Assembly (NCBI GenBank): GCA_964007475.1
Contig: OZ023273.1
Span: 115,739,812-115,803,811 of the forward strand
Direction: 5' to 3'
Source of the DNA: Hybos culiciformis
Lineage: Eukaryota > Arthropoda > Insecta > Diptera > Hybotidae
DNA length: 64,000 nt
Shown here: positions 34,641 through 45,800 of the stretch, one piece after another
How positions within the stretch are numbered: position 1 is the stretch's first letter
How the letters are laid out: every line of letters starts with the position of its first letter
The notes under the pieces: generated by a model
What the model saw: the letters and a program-made list of their open reading frames with translations, nothing else
What the model was told of the DNA's origin: nothing
Database searches by the model: none
Made by a program: the position numbers and the translations under genes

Positions 34641-35927
34641 TTATAAGACTGAATGCATCATTTCATCCATAGCCAAATCATTATCTGAATTAAAACAATC
34701 TTTCAATAGACTTCTATAATGACCCCAGGCTAAAGTATTTATATTATTTTCCAGAACAATTCTTTTATTATCTGTTGAATTTAGAGCTATTTTGTTAAGA
34801 GATTGTGTATATAGTGTATGTAGTTTGCTTCTAAATGTTCGCATGTCTGCATAAATTATATCATTAGAAAATAATGCTCTTTTATAATCATCAAGTGTTA
34901 AAATATTAATAGCACTTTTTTTAATACCTTTTGCTTTTTTAACCTCAGCTTCTCCCTTCACTTTAAAAGTATACATTTTTGATCGTAAACCCAAAAACTC
35001 AAGCATAATTTTACCATTATTTTCGTCTTTGAACATTCCTAAAACTTTTTTATTTATTCGTGGAAAGTTGTAAGGATTGTCAGCGGGATAGTCAGATGTA
35101 TCAAAATATAAAGTCAAGTCGTTTTTAATATTTCTATAAAAGTCATCTGTGTAAACTGTGTAAATGAATGAATCTGTATCAATATAATTTAATAATATTT
35201 TTTTACCAAATTTATTCTTCATATATTTATAATGAAAATCGTACATACAGACTTTAGAAAGCTCTAGTACTGTAAACCCTAGATAAATAGGTTTGTCATA
35301 AGTAACATGAACTCTATTTAACTGAACAACTGCTAAATTTTCAGAAAAACGAACTAAGCTATGAAAATTGGGTTTAGCTATCAATGCCCTTGCACCAAGA
35401 TGTCTACCTGAACTATCCCAGGCGGTAGCAACTTTAATGTCTACACGTTTGTCGACGTTCTCTACAAATTTTCCGTACACACTATTATTCAATAACTTGA
35501 AAAAGTTTTTTTCAAAATCGTTTTTTGATTCCGCTCGAAGTTTAGTGTTTAAATCAATATATTTTTTTAACCAATCAGATTGTTTAAATTCTAACACTCT
35601 ATAAATTTTCTTTAATTTTAAACCGTTTTCTAGACATTGTTTTAAATTTCGATAATGTATTATAAACCTTTTTTTATCATTTAAGTCAGTCAACAATTTA
35701 GGGGTTTTTGACTTGGGAGGAGGTTTATTTTCTGCGCAAAATGGTAAATCATTATGATCATCATGTAAATTATACGGATATTCTAAATCTACTTCGAGAA
35801 TGTAACCATTTTCAGAATCATCTGATAAATTAGTAACATCAAAATTTTCAACATTTTCAACCCATTTAAACCCTCCGTATGGTAAAAATTGACTTTGAGC
35901 CCACCCATAAAGATTGTTTGCATCCTC

Positions 35928-36574
35928 TGCTACCGAAACATCTCTAAGACGACTAAAAGTTTGTTTTAATAGAGCAATTAGATATGTTTTTTCGCTTAAG
36001 CCTAGATCGCACGTTTCCCATTTCGTAAAGGAATTTATTGATTCAAACTTCAGTGATTATCTTTTAATAAGATCTATGCTTTTGTATTTTAAAATAAGAC
36101 AATCTAATCAACCAATATATATAGCTGAAAGATTTCAATCACTTCGGTCCACCAGATCAATCAATCTATTAATTCCACTTCAAAGAACTGCTTATATGAG
36201 TAAGAGCTTCACCGCCAGAGTATCTCTTACTTGGAATTCTTTACCTTCAACTTTAAAAAATTCAGAAAGCTTTCATCAATTTAAAAGTAATATTACCACT
36301 TATTTCAATAGTTTAAATTAAATTCTTATTCATTTGCGTTTTAGTGACCCCGAACCTTATTTCCGGTTTTAATTATTTTATTTATTAACGTTTATATGTG
36401 GGTGTTGTTTCTTAAGGCAAATTTTTATTTTTTAGTTTTAATTTGTAGGATTAGTTTTAGTAACATATGAGCATAATTGTATAATAACCTTTTTATAAAC
36501 TACTACTCAATTGTAATAAGCTTTAAAGCTTGAATTGTGAATTAAAGAATTTTTTAAATAAAAAAATAAAAAAA
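35928..36574 (+). mobile_element. 5'-truncated LINE fragment (Jockey/CR1-like) inside pPolB
   Basis: A plus-strand frame open to 36321 encodes the extreme C terminus of a LINE ORF2, with LKVCFNRAIRYVF near its start and the characteristic ARVSLTWNSLPSTLKN plus FHQFKSNITTYF ending. A roughly 250-bp 3' UTR and an A-rich tail (AAATAAAAAAATAAAAAAA) follow. The reverse transcriptase core is absent, as expected for 5' truncation. It lies antisense to the polymerase and the flanking polymerase frame resumes almost exactly, losing only about a codon. I found no clear target duplication. Confidence 0.85.
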
Positions 36575-37600
36575 TTATAAAGGTTGAGGGATTGTTCGGA
36601 TTGTAATCTTCCCCCATATATTTATTATTTGCTTTAGTATATCTAAGATTACATTGACTGATACCACCTCTTATTCCCTTTTTTACAAAATTAAACATAT
36701 TTATATCTGTTAATAATTCTAGTTCTATATCTGTGTACTTAAGCATTGCTTGCCATGAAAGACCAGGGGTAGTATAAAAGTGAGCGGGATCTAAACTATA
36801 TATTTTTCTACAAACTTTACGAAAATTTTCAAACACGTCTGCAAGTAATAACACATCAATCTTGAGATATAATTTTAAATAACTCATCAAATTTTCACAA
36901 TTGAATACTTGCCACACTTTTTGTGCATGGTTATAATTATCATCTGTGCAAGCGGTATTTGTCAATTGATTTTTGAATGCACTTTGTGCGGGTAGTGAAG
37001 TTTCACTAAGCTTTTCTATTCCATCTAAATAATCATAAGGAAAAAACCCTTTTTGTTTTACTAGTTGAAAGTGTTCTTCGTTGGGAAAATTTTTTTTAAT
37101 GTTACACATATCATTTTCATTTAAATTTCGACCAAGAGCGTCTAAGCTTGAAGGCATAAATCTGAATGAGTCTAAAAATCTTAAATAAAAATATTTATTT
37201 TCATCAATAACTATTGTTTTGCTTAAAGATATATAAACCTCTTTATTAAGAGGAATAACAGAAATTATACCTGGGATTGTATTTAGTGCTCTAAAAAATA
37301 AGTGTGAGTCATATTTCGAAAAATTGTGAAATAAAATGGGAAAAAACTTGCAGTCATGCATTTTCAAATTACATATTGAGTGAGCTGGACCTCGATATTT
37401 ACCAGTATAATGATTATGATCTCGTACTCGTTCTATACCTAAGTTTTTACCACAAATATAGCACGTTGTACTAGTTGTTTGATGAATCTCCTCTTCTAAT
37501 GTTAATGGAAGCATTGTTTTGGGATGTACCATATATTTTAAAAATAATTTCCGACATTCATCAGCTAAACTTTTAATGAATTCGCTTGCACAATTTTCAC

Positions 37601-37677
37601 CTTGAAAAAAAAATAAAAAAAAAATAAAATAACATGTAAATAAAATTCTATTAAAATTTTTATAAAAATTTTCATAC
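37601..37677 (-). other. 77-bp GT-AG intron in pPolB
   Basis: The minus strand reads ATAG|GTATGA at 37678/37677 and, after a T-rich tract, TTTCAAG|GTGAAAATTG at 37601/37600. The unspliced frame drifts into low-complexity codons and stops. Removing 77 bp (not a multiple of three) joins two stretches of recognisable polymerase across a GGT codon. The polypyrimidine tract and short length suit an insect intron. Confidence 0.82.
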
Positions 37678-39315
37678 CTATAATTTCATGATATTTATTA
37701 ATTGTTGAATCAAATGAACTACATATATAATATGAAAAAGCAATTGGTTTATGTATTTGAACATTTGATGTTGATGATGTGTTTGTGTTAGGCTGACAGG
37801 TTTGTATTGGTACCAATATTGACTCGGAATCACAATAAATTACAAAGGGGACTTCCGATTGCTGATGATAATTTTTAAATTTCAATGCATTATTTTCTTC
37901 ATCTGGTAATTCAGTCACAATTTTATTACATTCTTGTTTGTGTTGTTCAAATCGGGTCTCTGCATAAAAATGTAACAAACATGTTGGACATATCCAAACT
38001 TTTTTTGTATGTGATGTTAATTGTGATCGTAAAAGTCGAGATAAATTTTTAATATAAACAAAATGATAATTTTCATTATCTTGTAGCAATAATAAATTAA
38101 CGTGAAATTGTTTCATTTCCTTTGTGTGATAATATGGTCCTATTATTTTATAATTATTTTGAACTAATTCAATCCCGTAAACATTAACACTAACCATTTG
38201 ATTCATCTCTTCAAAAATATTAATTTCTTCTATTTTTAATGGAAAATCCAACCTTTCAAAATTAAGTTCACTTATGTTTTCATTTTGAATTTTTATTTTT
38301 TCATCAGCAATATTTCTAATATTGTAAGAAATAGTTCTGCAATTATTTTGTTCGACTGGCTGTAAAGCTGATATAATCGCCCACTTAAAGCAATATATAT
38401 CCTTGTTCTGTACATTAATACATGCACCTTTTTTATTGATAGACAGAGGTAGTTTAATATAACTGGAACCTCGAATTGGTTGATATCTATTAATATTGAT
38501 TTCAAGACTTAAAATTTTTAATAATGCCCAACCACTGTCTTTCTCTTGAAAATCTTCTGACTTTGACTCAATTATTTCAAACAAACTCGAAATAACAGGT
38601 TCAATATTTTCCTCGTTTTCAATTAACTGCATTTTTGTTTGGAATGATTTCACATCTACAATAATTTCTTCTGTTTCATTGTTTGTCTTATTAGCTTTCA
38701 CATATTCACCAAAAAGCTCAAAATTAAATTTAAATGCTAGATGTATTTCAAGGCATTGATTTAATAATTTTTTTATTGTATGTTTTTGAGATTCTAAAAA
38801 TTCTTTTATATTTAATAAATTTTCGTTTTTATTTTCTATTATATAACTTTGAATTTTTTTATCAAAACAATCATTTAGCACTTTTACGTTTTCATAAAGC
38901 TGTTTAGCAGCCTTTTTTTTGTGAGCGTTTGTTCTTATGTGGAAATACCATCTTTTTTTTGAGATTGTTATATTACAGGCTATGCACAACTTTGCATCAA
39001 TTATATTTTTATTTATTTTTGTTTTATTTTTATGAGCATTTTCTAAATGTGTTTTATAGCTTTCTTTTGAACAAAACTTAATGTGACATTTTACACATTG
39101 AATATTTCTTTCATTTTTTAAATGTTCTAATTGTTCATTTTTGTTTTTTGTTTGCTTACCACATATTTTACACACATACATTTTTTCTTTTCTTTGTTTA
39201 TAGTAAAACACATAAGTTTTATTTTTTATTTTTTTTATTGATTATATATATTTTAATTTTGTGTTTTTACATATTTTATTATACACTTTTTTTAATTCTT
39301 ATATATCAATATATT

Positions 39316-39603
39316 TTACCAAAATGTTAGCACTCCATCGCCAATGTTTTTTACATTGATATTCAGGTTGGTTCCTTCTTCTTCTAACTCAGCTATTTCT
39401 ATCAATGCATCTGAATAGTCTGATGGTAGCCAGTATTTGAATTTCTGATCCAGCTCAATCAATACTTTTTTTCCAATGTTGTCTTTTTTGATATCAATAA
39501 CTTTTATGTTAGTTATTTTATAGCTTTTATTTTCTTCCAATAGTTTTAGTGTAGGCTTGTTGCTATTATTAAGTACGTTTATTAATTTTTTAGATAAATC
39601 CAT
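39316..39603 (-). CDS. Small Polinton protein, OB-fold-like candidate
   Basis: 95 residues. The pattern TLKLLEENKSYKITNIKVID, then GKKVLIELDQKFKYWLPSDY, then LNINVKNIGDGVLTF resembles small beta-barrel ORFs found in other mobile elements and viruses and suspected of single-stranded DNA binding. This is recall-based and weak. It lies about 100 bp upstream of the polymerase on the same strand. A DNA-binding helper for protein-primed replication would fit that position. Confidence 0.6.
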   Translation of the reverse strand: MDLSKKLINVLNNSNKPTLKLLEENKSYKITNIKVIDIKKDNIGKKVLIELDQKFKYWLPSDYSDALIEIAELEEEGTNLNINVKNIGDGVLTFW

Positions 39604-40817
39604 TTTAGGAATACTGATGTTTTAAATTTTGTTCTGTCTTTTTATACTTTTTCAAAAAAGTGAAAATATCAGAAAAAAAACATCATCTCTTAAGTTTCTA
39701 ATTAAAGTAATGCATTTTATTATGTAAATTTATTAAAGTATACAAGGTAATGTCTATAGCAACAAAATATTATGGTAGGCAACATCTATAGTAACAAAGT
39801 ATTATGATAATGGAATAAATTTTTTGTATTGATTATAGGTTTATTGTTTAATATAATTTGAAAGGTTATATCTATGGAAGATATGTTCTAATTGAAGTAG
39901 TGCATTCGATTATACAAATGCATAATTTATTTAATTCAAATTCGTTGACAATAAAATATTATTTTTTATAAAACACGTGTAAATAATTTTATCTGAAAAG
40001 TGAAAGGATAAATTATAAGATTTTTGTTTTTGTTTTGTTTATTTTTTATTTTATAACTATCAAATCCTGATAAAACATTAAGTTTCATGTTAGAAATGCA
40101 ACAAAGTATTATTATAATTCTTGTTTATATCAATTAAAGTTGATCGTTTATTGAAATGTAAATTCAAAAAAAAAATTAAGTCATGATAAAACATGAAGTT
40201 TCATGTTAGAAATGCAACAAAGTATTATTATAATTCTTGTTTATATCAATTCAAGGTGATCGTTTATTGGAAATGTAATAAAATATTATGATAATTTTAG
40301 GAGTGTTTTGTTTTTAATTTCAATAAAAATTAAATAACAAATAAATGTTATTACCAATAAGACATGTTAAAATATTTCAAACTCTTGAAATTTTTTTTTT
40401 TTTTTTGTATAATTTTTATTAATATAATTTAAAAGGAAATGCAACAGAGTGTTATGATAACAATGTTAATATTAATTATTGAATGTTATTTTTATTTTTA
40501 TTAAATGTTCTTATATAATATTTTTCATTTCATTTAATTGAAAAAAAAAAAAAAATAAAAAAAAAAAATAAACAAAAAAATAAATATAAAAAATATAAAA
40601 AATAAATATAAAAGTTTTTTTTTTGTTATTTTGTTTTTACAGAAATAAAAATAGTTAAGTTAGAGCGTTATGGTTGGTTTGAAACTTAGAGAGAAAAAAA
40701 GCTTAGGGGTTTTAATATAAACTTTACTATAAAAGCTTTATTCAATCATGGTAAAAAAAACTTATCGTATAGCTTTTGAATCCAGTTAAAAACCGCGCTT
40801 TTTCTTGGGTTCGAATA
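39604..40817. other. Polinton non-coding region upstream of the minus-strand genes
   Basis: 1.2 kb without a supported ORF between the first minus-strand gene and the right TIR; it presumably contains that operon-like block's promoter. It holds at least six diverged copies of a motif like AACAAAGTATTATGATAA (39759 to 40459), a 115-bp tandem duplication and an A/T-only stretch near 40540-40620. At about 40655-40810 there is a degraded extra copy of the TIR tip sequence. Confidence 0.55.
40067..40271. repeat. Two-copy tandem repeat, period 115 bp
   Basis: TGATAAAACAT(T/G)AAGTTTC begins both copies (40067 and 40182). Each continues through GCAACAAAGTATTATTATAA to GATCGTTTATTG with only a few differences, so this duplication is fairly recent. 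Confidence 0.85.
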
Positions 40818-42079
40818 ACATTTTAAAAGTTAATGAAACCGTATGCGGTTTGTTTTTTATTTATATTTTTGTCCGGTAATATATAATAATGAATGAAAAT
40901 ATCAATAAATAAGAAATAAAAAAATTTTTTCTAAGAATTCTTATAGGTACTTGTATAGAAGAAAAGTTATCCGCTTCTTTAAGCATCGCTCTATTTTAGT
41001 TGGTAAAGTCTTCGAAATAATTAAGTTAGAGAGATGCTTTTTTTTTTCCGGTTCGATTCAACCATGAACATATCTTTTTTTACGTTATCATGTTTTTATA
41101 TTGAGAATAAATAAAGTCGATGAAAAAAATATTGCACAATAATATTAACATTTTTTATGTTAATATCTTTTTTTTTTTACTTTTTTTTTTTATTAATAAT
41201 AAATGAAACACAAAGTCAAGTAAAAATATTGCATAACTTATTTATATATCTTTAGTAAAAAGTTTAACAACTTTTGTAATATGCAGTTTGTGTTTTATAA
41301 AAAAAAAAGAAAGTGATCTTAATATAAAATAATAATCGTGCTTTTTATATGTATGCTATAAATATTATTATTTTATAGAGAGATACTGGTTAGTTTTAAA
41401 CTTAGGGAGAAAAAAAATGGTTCTAAACTTTACTATAAAAGCTTTTGCAGCTGTGGTGAAAAACTTATCGTTGAGCTTTTGAATCTGGTTGATATAAGTG
41501 TAAAAATTCCGGTTAAAAAACCGGTCTGGTTGAGCGATGCTTTTTATCCGGTTCGATTCAACCATGAACATATCTTTTTTTTACGTTATCATGTTTTTAT
41601 ATTGAGAATAAATAAAGTTGATGAAAAAAATTGTGCACAACAATATTAACATTTTTTATGTTAATATCTTTTTTTATTAATAATAAATGAAGCACAAAGT
41701 CAAGTAAAAATATTGCATAACTTATTTATATATCTTTAGTAATAAATAAGAATCAAAGTCAATGTTAAGAAAAAACAGTTAGAAATGATTATAAAAGTTT
41801 AAGAACTTTTATAATATGCAGTTTGTGTTTTATAAAAAAAAAAGTGATCTTAATACAGAATAATAATCGTGCTTTTTATATGTATGCTATAAATATTATT
41901 ATTTTATAGAGAGATACTGGTTAGTTTTAAACTTAGGGAGAAAAAAATGGTTCTAAACTTTACTATAAAAGCTTTTGCAGCTGTGGTGAAAAACTTATCG
42001 TTGAGCTTTTGAAACCGGTTGATACGATTCCGGTTAAAAACCGGTCCGGTTGATTTCGAACATACATATTTATACTACT
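40818..42079. repeat. Right terminal inverted repeat of the Polinton
   Basis: Inverted match to 26283-27380, ending TATACTACT before the ACTATG duplication. It is longer than the left TIR because a roughly 0.5-kb segment is tandemly duplicated. It preserves the empty site for both left-TIR MITEs (ATAATCATTTCTAACTG complement near 41780-41795). Confidence 0.9.
41048..42079. repeat. Tandem duplication inside the right TIR, period about 0.5 kb
   Basis: CCGGTTCGATTCAACCATGA at 41048 recurs at 41548. The blocks TTTTGCAGCTGTGGTGAAAA and GTATGCTATAAATATTATT also appear twice, at about 41.44 and 41.98 kb and at 41351 and 41882. Small indels separate the copies, including a stretch around AAGAATCAAAGTCAATGTTA missing from the inner one. 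The left TIR has one copy. Confidence 0.85.
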
Positions 42080-42085
42080 ACTATG
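42080..42085. repeat. Right target-site duplication ACTATG
   Basis: An exact match to 26277-26282, directly after the right Polinton terminus. Confidence 0.93.
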
Positions 42086-42419
42086 GTAATAAACAATACT
42101 TATTTTACTTTTTTTTGCATATACATTACTTTCGAAATTTCTGAATTCTTTTATAAACGTTCAGTTATAAACATATTTGGTTCTCCACACACTGATTAAT
42201 TCCAGGTAGATTACCAAAGTAAAATTATTGCACCTTAATAGTGATAACAAGTGTAACAAGTAAAAAAAAAATGTAATATTTTCAATATTATAAATGAATT
42301 TAATATATTTAATATAATAATTTAATATATATTTCAGAATATTCTTCGTAATTCAGAAAACGTCAATTAAAATAAATAAACATTTAAGAGATACGATCAA
42401 TTTTTTACATGTATGCTAT

Positions 42420-42861
42420 CAGGGCTGTTCCTGGGTTTTTGAACGCCCATAATAATAAAAAAATATAATAAATACATTGATTCAAAATATTAAAATTTAA
42501 AAATGATAATTCCCAATATTTCGAAAGTATTTTATTTCGTTTTGCAAATACCTTCAAATTAAAATAACAAAAGAGCAAAAAAACAATGTATGAAGCTCCT
42601 ATCTTTGTATACTCTTAATAAATGGGATTGAGTTAAATATACATGAAATATAGAGAACCACTTAAAAAATTATATAAAATAAAACATTTTAAAGAATTTA
42701 CTTTTATGCTTTTCTTAATGGAAATTCATCAATTATTTTTAATTATTTTTGATAAATCCAAATTTTCAGTGATATGCATTTTTACATTCCGCTTGCGCCC
42801 GACTTTAAATTTGGGCGCTCACGTGCAGCTGCTCTCTGCATCCCCGCGAATAACGGCCCTG
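42420..42861. mobile_element. hAT-like non-autonomous element, 442 bp
   Basis: It begins CAGGGCTGTTCCTGGG and ends GCGAATAACGGCCCTG; the outer ends pair as CAGGGC(T/C)GTT. The flanking octamers TATGCTAT (42412-42419) and AACGCTAT (42862-42869) match at six of eight positions, consistent with an aged 8-bp hAT duplication. The GC-rich subterminal stretch near 42787-42860 stands out from AT-rich surroundings. No transposase frame. Confidence 0.7.
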
Positions 42862-45800
42862 AACGCTATTATTCAAGACAAAACACTCAATAATTGTTCT
42901 TAACACAGTGAAAAATAATGTCAAATGCTTCAATTTGTAATTAACAAATTTTTTTTTTTTCATTTTCTGCATGACTACTTTTTTGCTGACTATTTCTCAT
43001 TTATGTATCTAAAACATGTAATTCGATTTTTATTTTTTAAATTGAGACATTGATACAAATAATATGAACAACATGTAGATAGTTATCCTTGAAATATTTA
43101 CAAAATACATTTTTGACAAGTTGATGGTATAATATTTTTGAAACACAAGTTGCATCGTTAAGCAACCAATAAACTCAATTAAAATCAAATCCTATATTAT
43201 ATACATTACTATTTACAATATTATTGTCGTATCAATATCCGTTGAAACTAAATAATAATTATAGTATTAGTTATAATAAAAACATGAATCCTATGCAATT
43301 ATTATTTTTGTAATAGGTTAGGTATAATGAGTTAATTTTATTTTTAGAATATATAATATTTTCAACACATATTACATAAATATAATATGAATAAAATAAT
43401 TATTATTTACAATTGAGCATATCTAAAATGTTTGAATTCAAAAATTTTGAAAAATCAACAAAACAAGTCAAAAAACAAATTTTATTCTTCAAAACTGAAA
43501 CTTCACATATTTATGATTATCTTCAACAAAATGCAAAAAGATAGTCCAATATATGTACTACTCTACATGAACTATTGTACACTATACAGTATGCACGATA
43601 TAAATATATACATAGTTTCCAAACTTAAATAAGAGATTACTGAATTAAGAATGTTTTGTTTATTTTATTTCACCTAACTTTTGTAAATTATTTAACACAT
43701 TAATTCATAAATTTTCGTTTTATATAAAATAATATTATGGAAAACGAGAACTTTTCATTACTTAAGATCTGAAAATTGTATAGAAAAAAAAATTAATAAT
43801 TTATAGATAATTTAGAGACATTAAACTTACTGAAATTTGTTTATATAAATCAATTCTATATAGAAATCTTTTTTAGAGCCCAAATTAAGTACATATATTG
43901 TACATGACAACAATCTACAATTTATAAATTTATTGTTAATAACACAAAAACAAAAAAAAATCAATTCTTTTATTTTTATCAGGTATATCTAAAAATATTA
44001 TGCGCGTGGTATCTAATTAACATGGTAATGACCTCTCAATCATCCAATTACATATTGATTTTAGGATAATAATGGCATAGTGAAATCATTTGTTATGGTT
44101 TTTCATTTGTATTTGAATTGCTTATAAAGTCTCTAAATTGTCTATTGAATGAAATAGAATTAATTAAAAGAATATATAATATTATGTACTTATACATGAA
44201 TTAAATAGTACCATTTTAATGAATTAAAATCCAGACTTTTGTTGAGTATTACATAATAATTAGCAGCTCATTTAATATGAAAAATTATTTATTCATTATT
44301 TTTATAAAACTAAAGCAATTAATTAAATACTGTTTATTATATTATGGACAACTTGTCAACGATAATGTATGAGAACTTATAAGATATTATGTTATGAACA
44401 ACTTGTCAACGATAATGTATATAAGAACTTTTAATTCACTAAATTTTTATTAAAGATATCGATATTATTAATTTCTTAAAGTCATACAAATAAATTCATT
44501 ATACAAATTTTTTTTTTTTTCTACGGGCTATAATTAATAGATTTTATAGAATTTTTTAGAAGTATTTGGCTAGAATTTATCTTTTTTTTTTTAGTTCCAA
44601 GCTAAAAATAATAATAATTTAATATTGCGTAATATACAAGCATTTATATATATATACTCATTAAACTTTTCCTAGATATATTTCTGTACCTCCAAATTAT
44701 TATTTTTCTTTTATTCTCAAGAGCTTGTCATACGGAAAATAAATATTTCATGTGCGAATAAATTCAATTTAATATAAATTTTTAATTTAATTTAATTTTT
44801 CTTTTTCTTTTGTTTTTTTTTTTATTATTATTATTCATTTTTCTTTAAATTTTCCATTATTATTTATATTAGTATGAAAATAAAACTCATTTATTGAGGG
44901 TCCTTGGTATTTACAAAAAAAAAATTTGTTCTTAAAATGTGCGTATTAATTTTCTCTTAGCGAATGATAATTTTTGAGTTAACTTTTATATAAGAATGTT
45001 TTTCTTCATAATAATAATACATTTTTAACTGAAAATTTCATAAATTTATAGTATCTACATATTTATATTATGTAATTGTTGTATATTGGAAATATTATGA
45101 AATGAATTTAATAAAATTCCTTATTTTGTAAATACTTTTTATTCTTAGTAATATCTTTATATTTATAAAAATAAAATGGAAACAGATTATACATGCATAC
45201 ATATTGTACAAAAGGTATATGTATTATAAACGGAAAAATATGGGTAATTTTTAGCCATTGTATGTTCAATTAAGCGTAATTTAAAGGTATCTAGAGGAAA
45301 GAAAATTTTCCTGACAATTAGAATAATTTTCTTACATTTCAGTGAAATTTGTATTAAAATACAAAAAAAACAGGATTTCCTGATTTTCAAAAACTGGGTT
45401 TCTTTATTTAAGACCAAGAATTTTTTACTGTTCGTGGATTTTTAATTTTTTGTTTTTCAAACCCCAACCAACAAAATCTGGCTTTTATCAGTAATTTAAT
45501 GCGTTTTTAAAAATTTAGAATAAAATTCATAAATCATATAATTTTCACACTTATTGGAACGTTTCTGTTATGTCATAAGTATAGATAAAGAATATAGATA
45601 ATCTAATAAAATTTATCTTGGAAGATTTAAATTTAAATTTATTTTCTTTTTTTCACAATGAAAAATTTTATCTTTAATCCAAAGGAGTGCGCCATTTTTA
45701 ATTTTGAAAATATTATTGATATTGATCGCTCGATATAACTCTTAAATTCGTTGAGTTCTGCCAAGTTGTTTAACTACTTTATTCTTTAAATTTCTTGATC

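Larger units (their letters stand above)
34641..39211 (-). pseudogene. Protein-primed family B DNA polymerase (pPolB), LINE-interrupted
   Basis: Replicative polymerase of the Polinton. Coding parts (minus) are 39211-37678, intron 37677-37601, 37600-36575, then an inserted LINE fragment, then 35927-34641; about 1280 residues in all. Order: N-terminal Cys/His fingers (VCKICGK, QCVKC...H); GSSYIKLPLSINKKGACINV block; exonuclease motif I CDSES (about 37825); HNH-like Cys/His cluster (CYICGKNL..., DHNHYTGKYRGPAHS) near 37400-37470; Exo II HNFSKYDSH; Exo III YLKLYLKIDVLLLAD; polymerase motif A region DANNLYGW (about 35910), motif B NNSVYGKF (about 35480) and motif C YIDTDSF (about 35185). All active-site motifs survive, but the LINE splits the gene just before motif A, so no full polymerase can be made. 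The start could also be the Met at 39181. Confidence 0.93.
26283..42079. mobile_element. Polinton/Maverick virus-like transposon, 15,797 bp
   Basis: Self-synthesising DNA transposon. A protein-primed polymerase copies it and a retroviral-type integrase inserts it. It also carries a full set of virion structural genes. Boundaries are set by the ACTATG duplication and terminal inverted repeats beginning AGTAGTATAAATATGTATG, with the canonical AG terminus. Gene order: plus strand 27381-32697 (ATPase, four virion or unknown proteins, major capsid, one unknown, protease); minus strand 39603-32786 (OB-like protein, polymerase, unknown, integrase, unknown). The halves converge with facing poly(A) signals near 32.7 kb. 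Damage: ATPase frameshift, LINE in the polymerase, MITEs in the left TIR, duplication in the right TIR. Most other ORFs are open. The host gene around it may be the anoctamin, placing the element in an intron. Confidence 0.95.

Noticed and set aside
35700..36600. Target duplication around the LINE fragment
   Set aside because: The sequences at the 5' junction and after the A-rich tail do not match.
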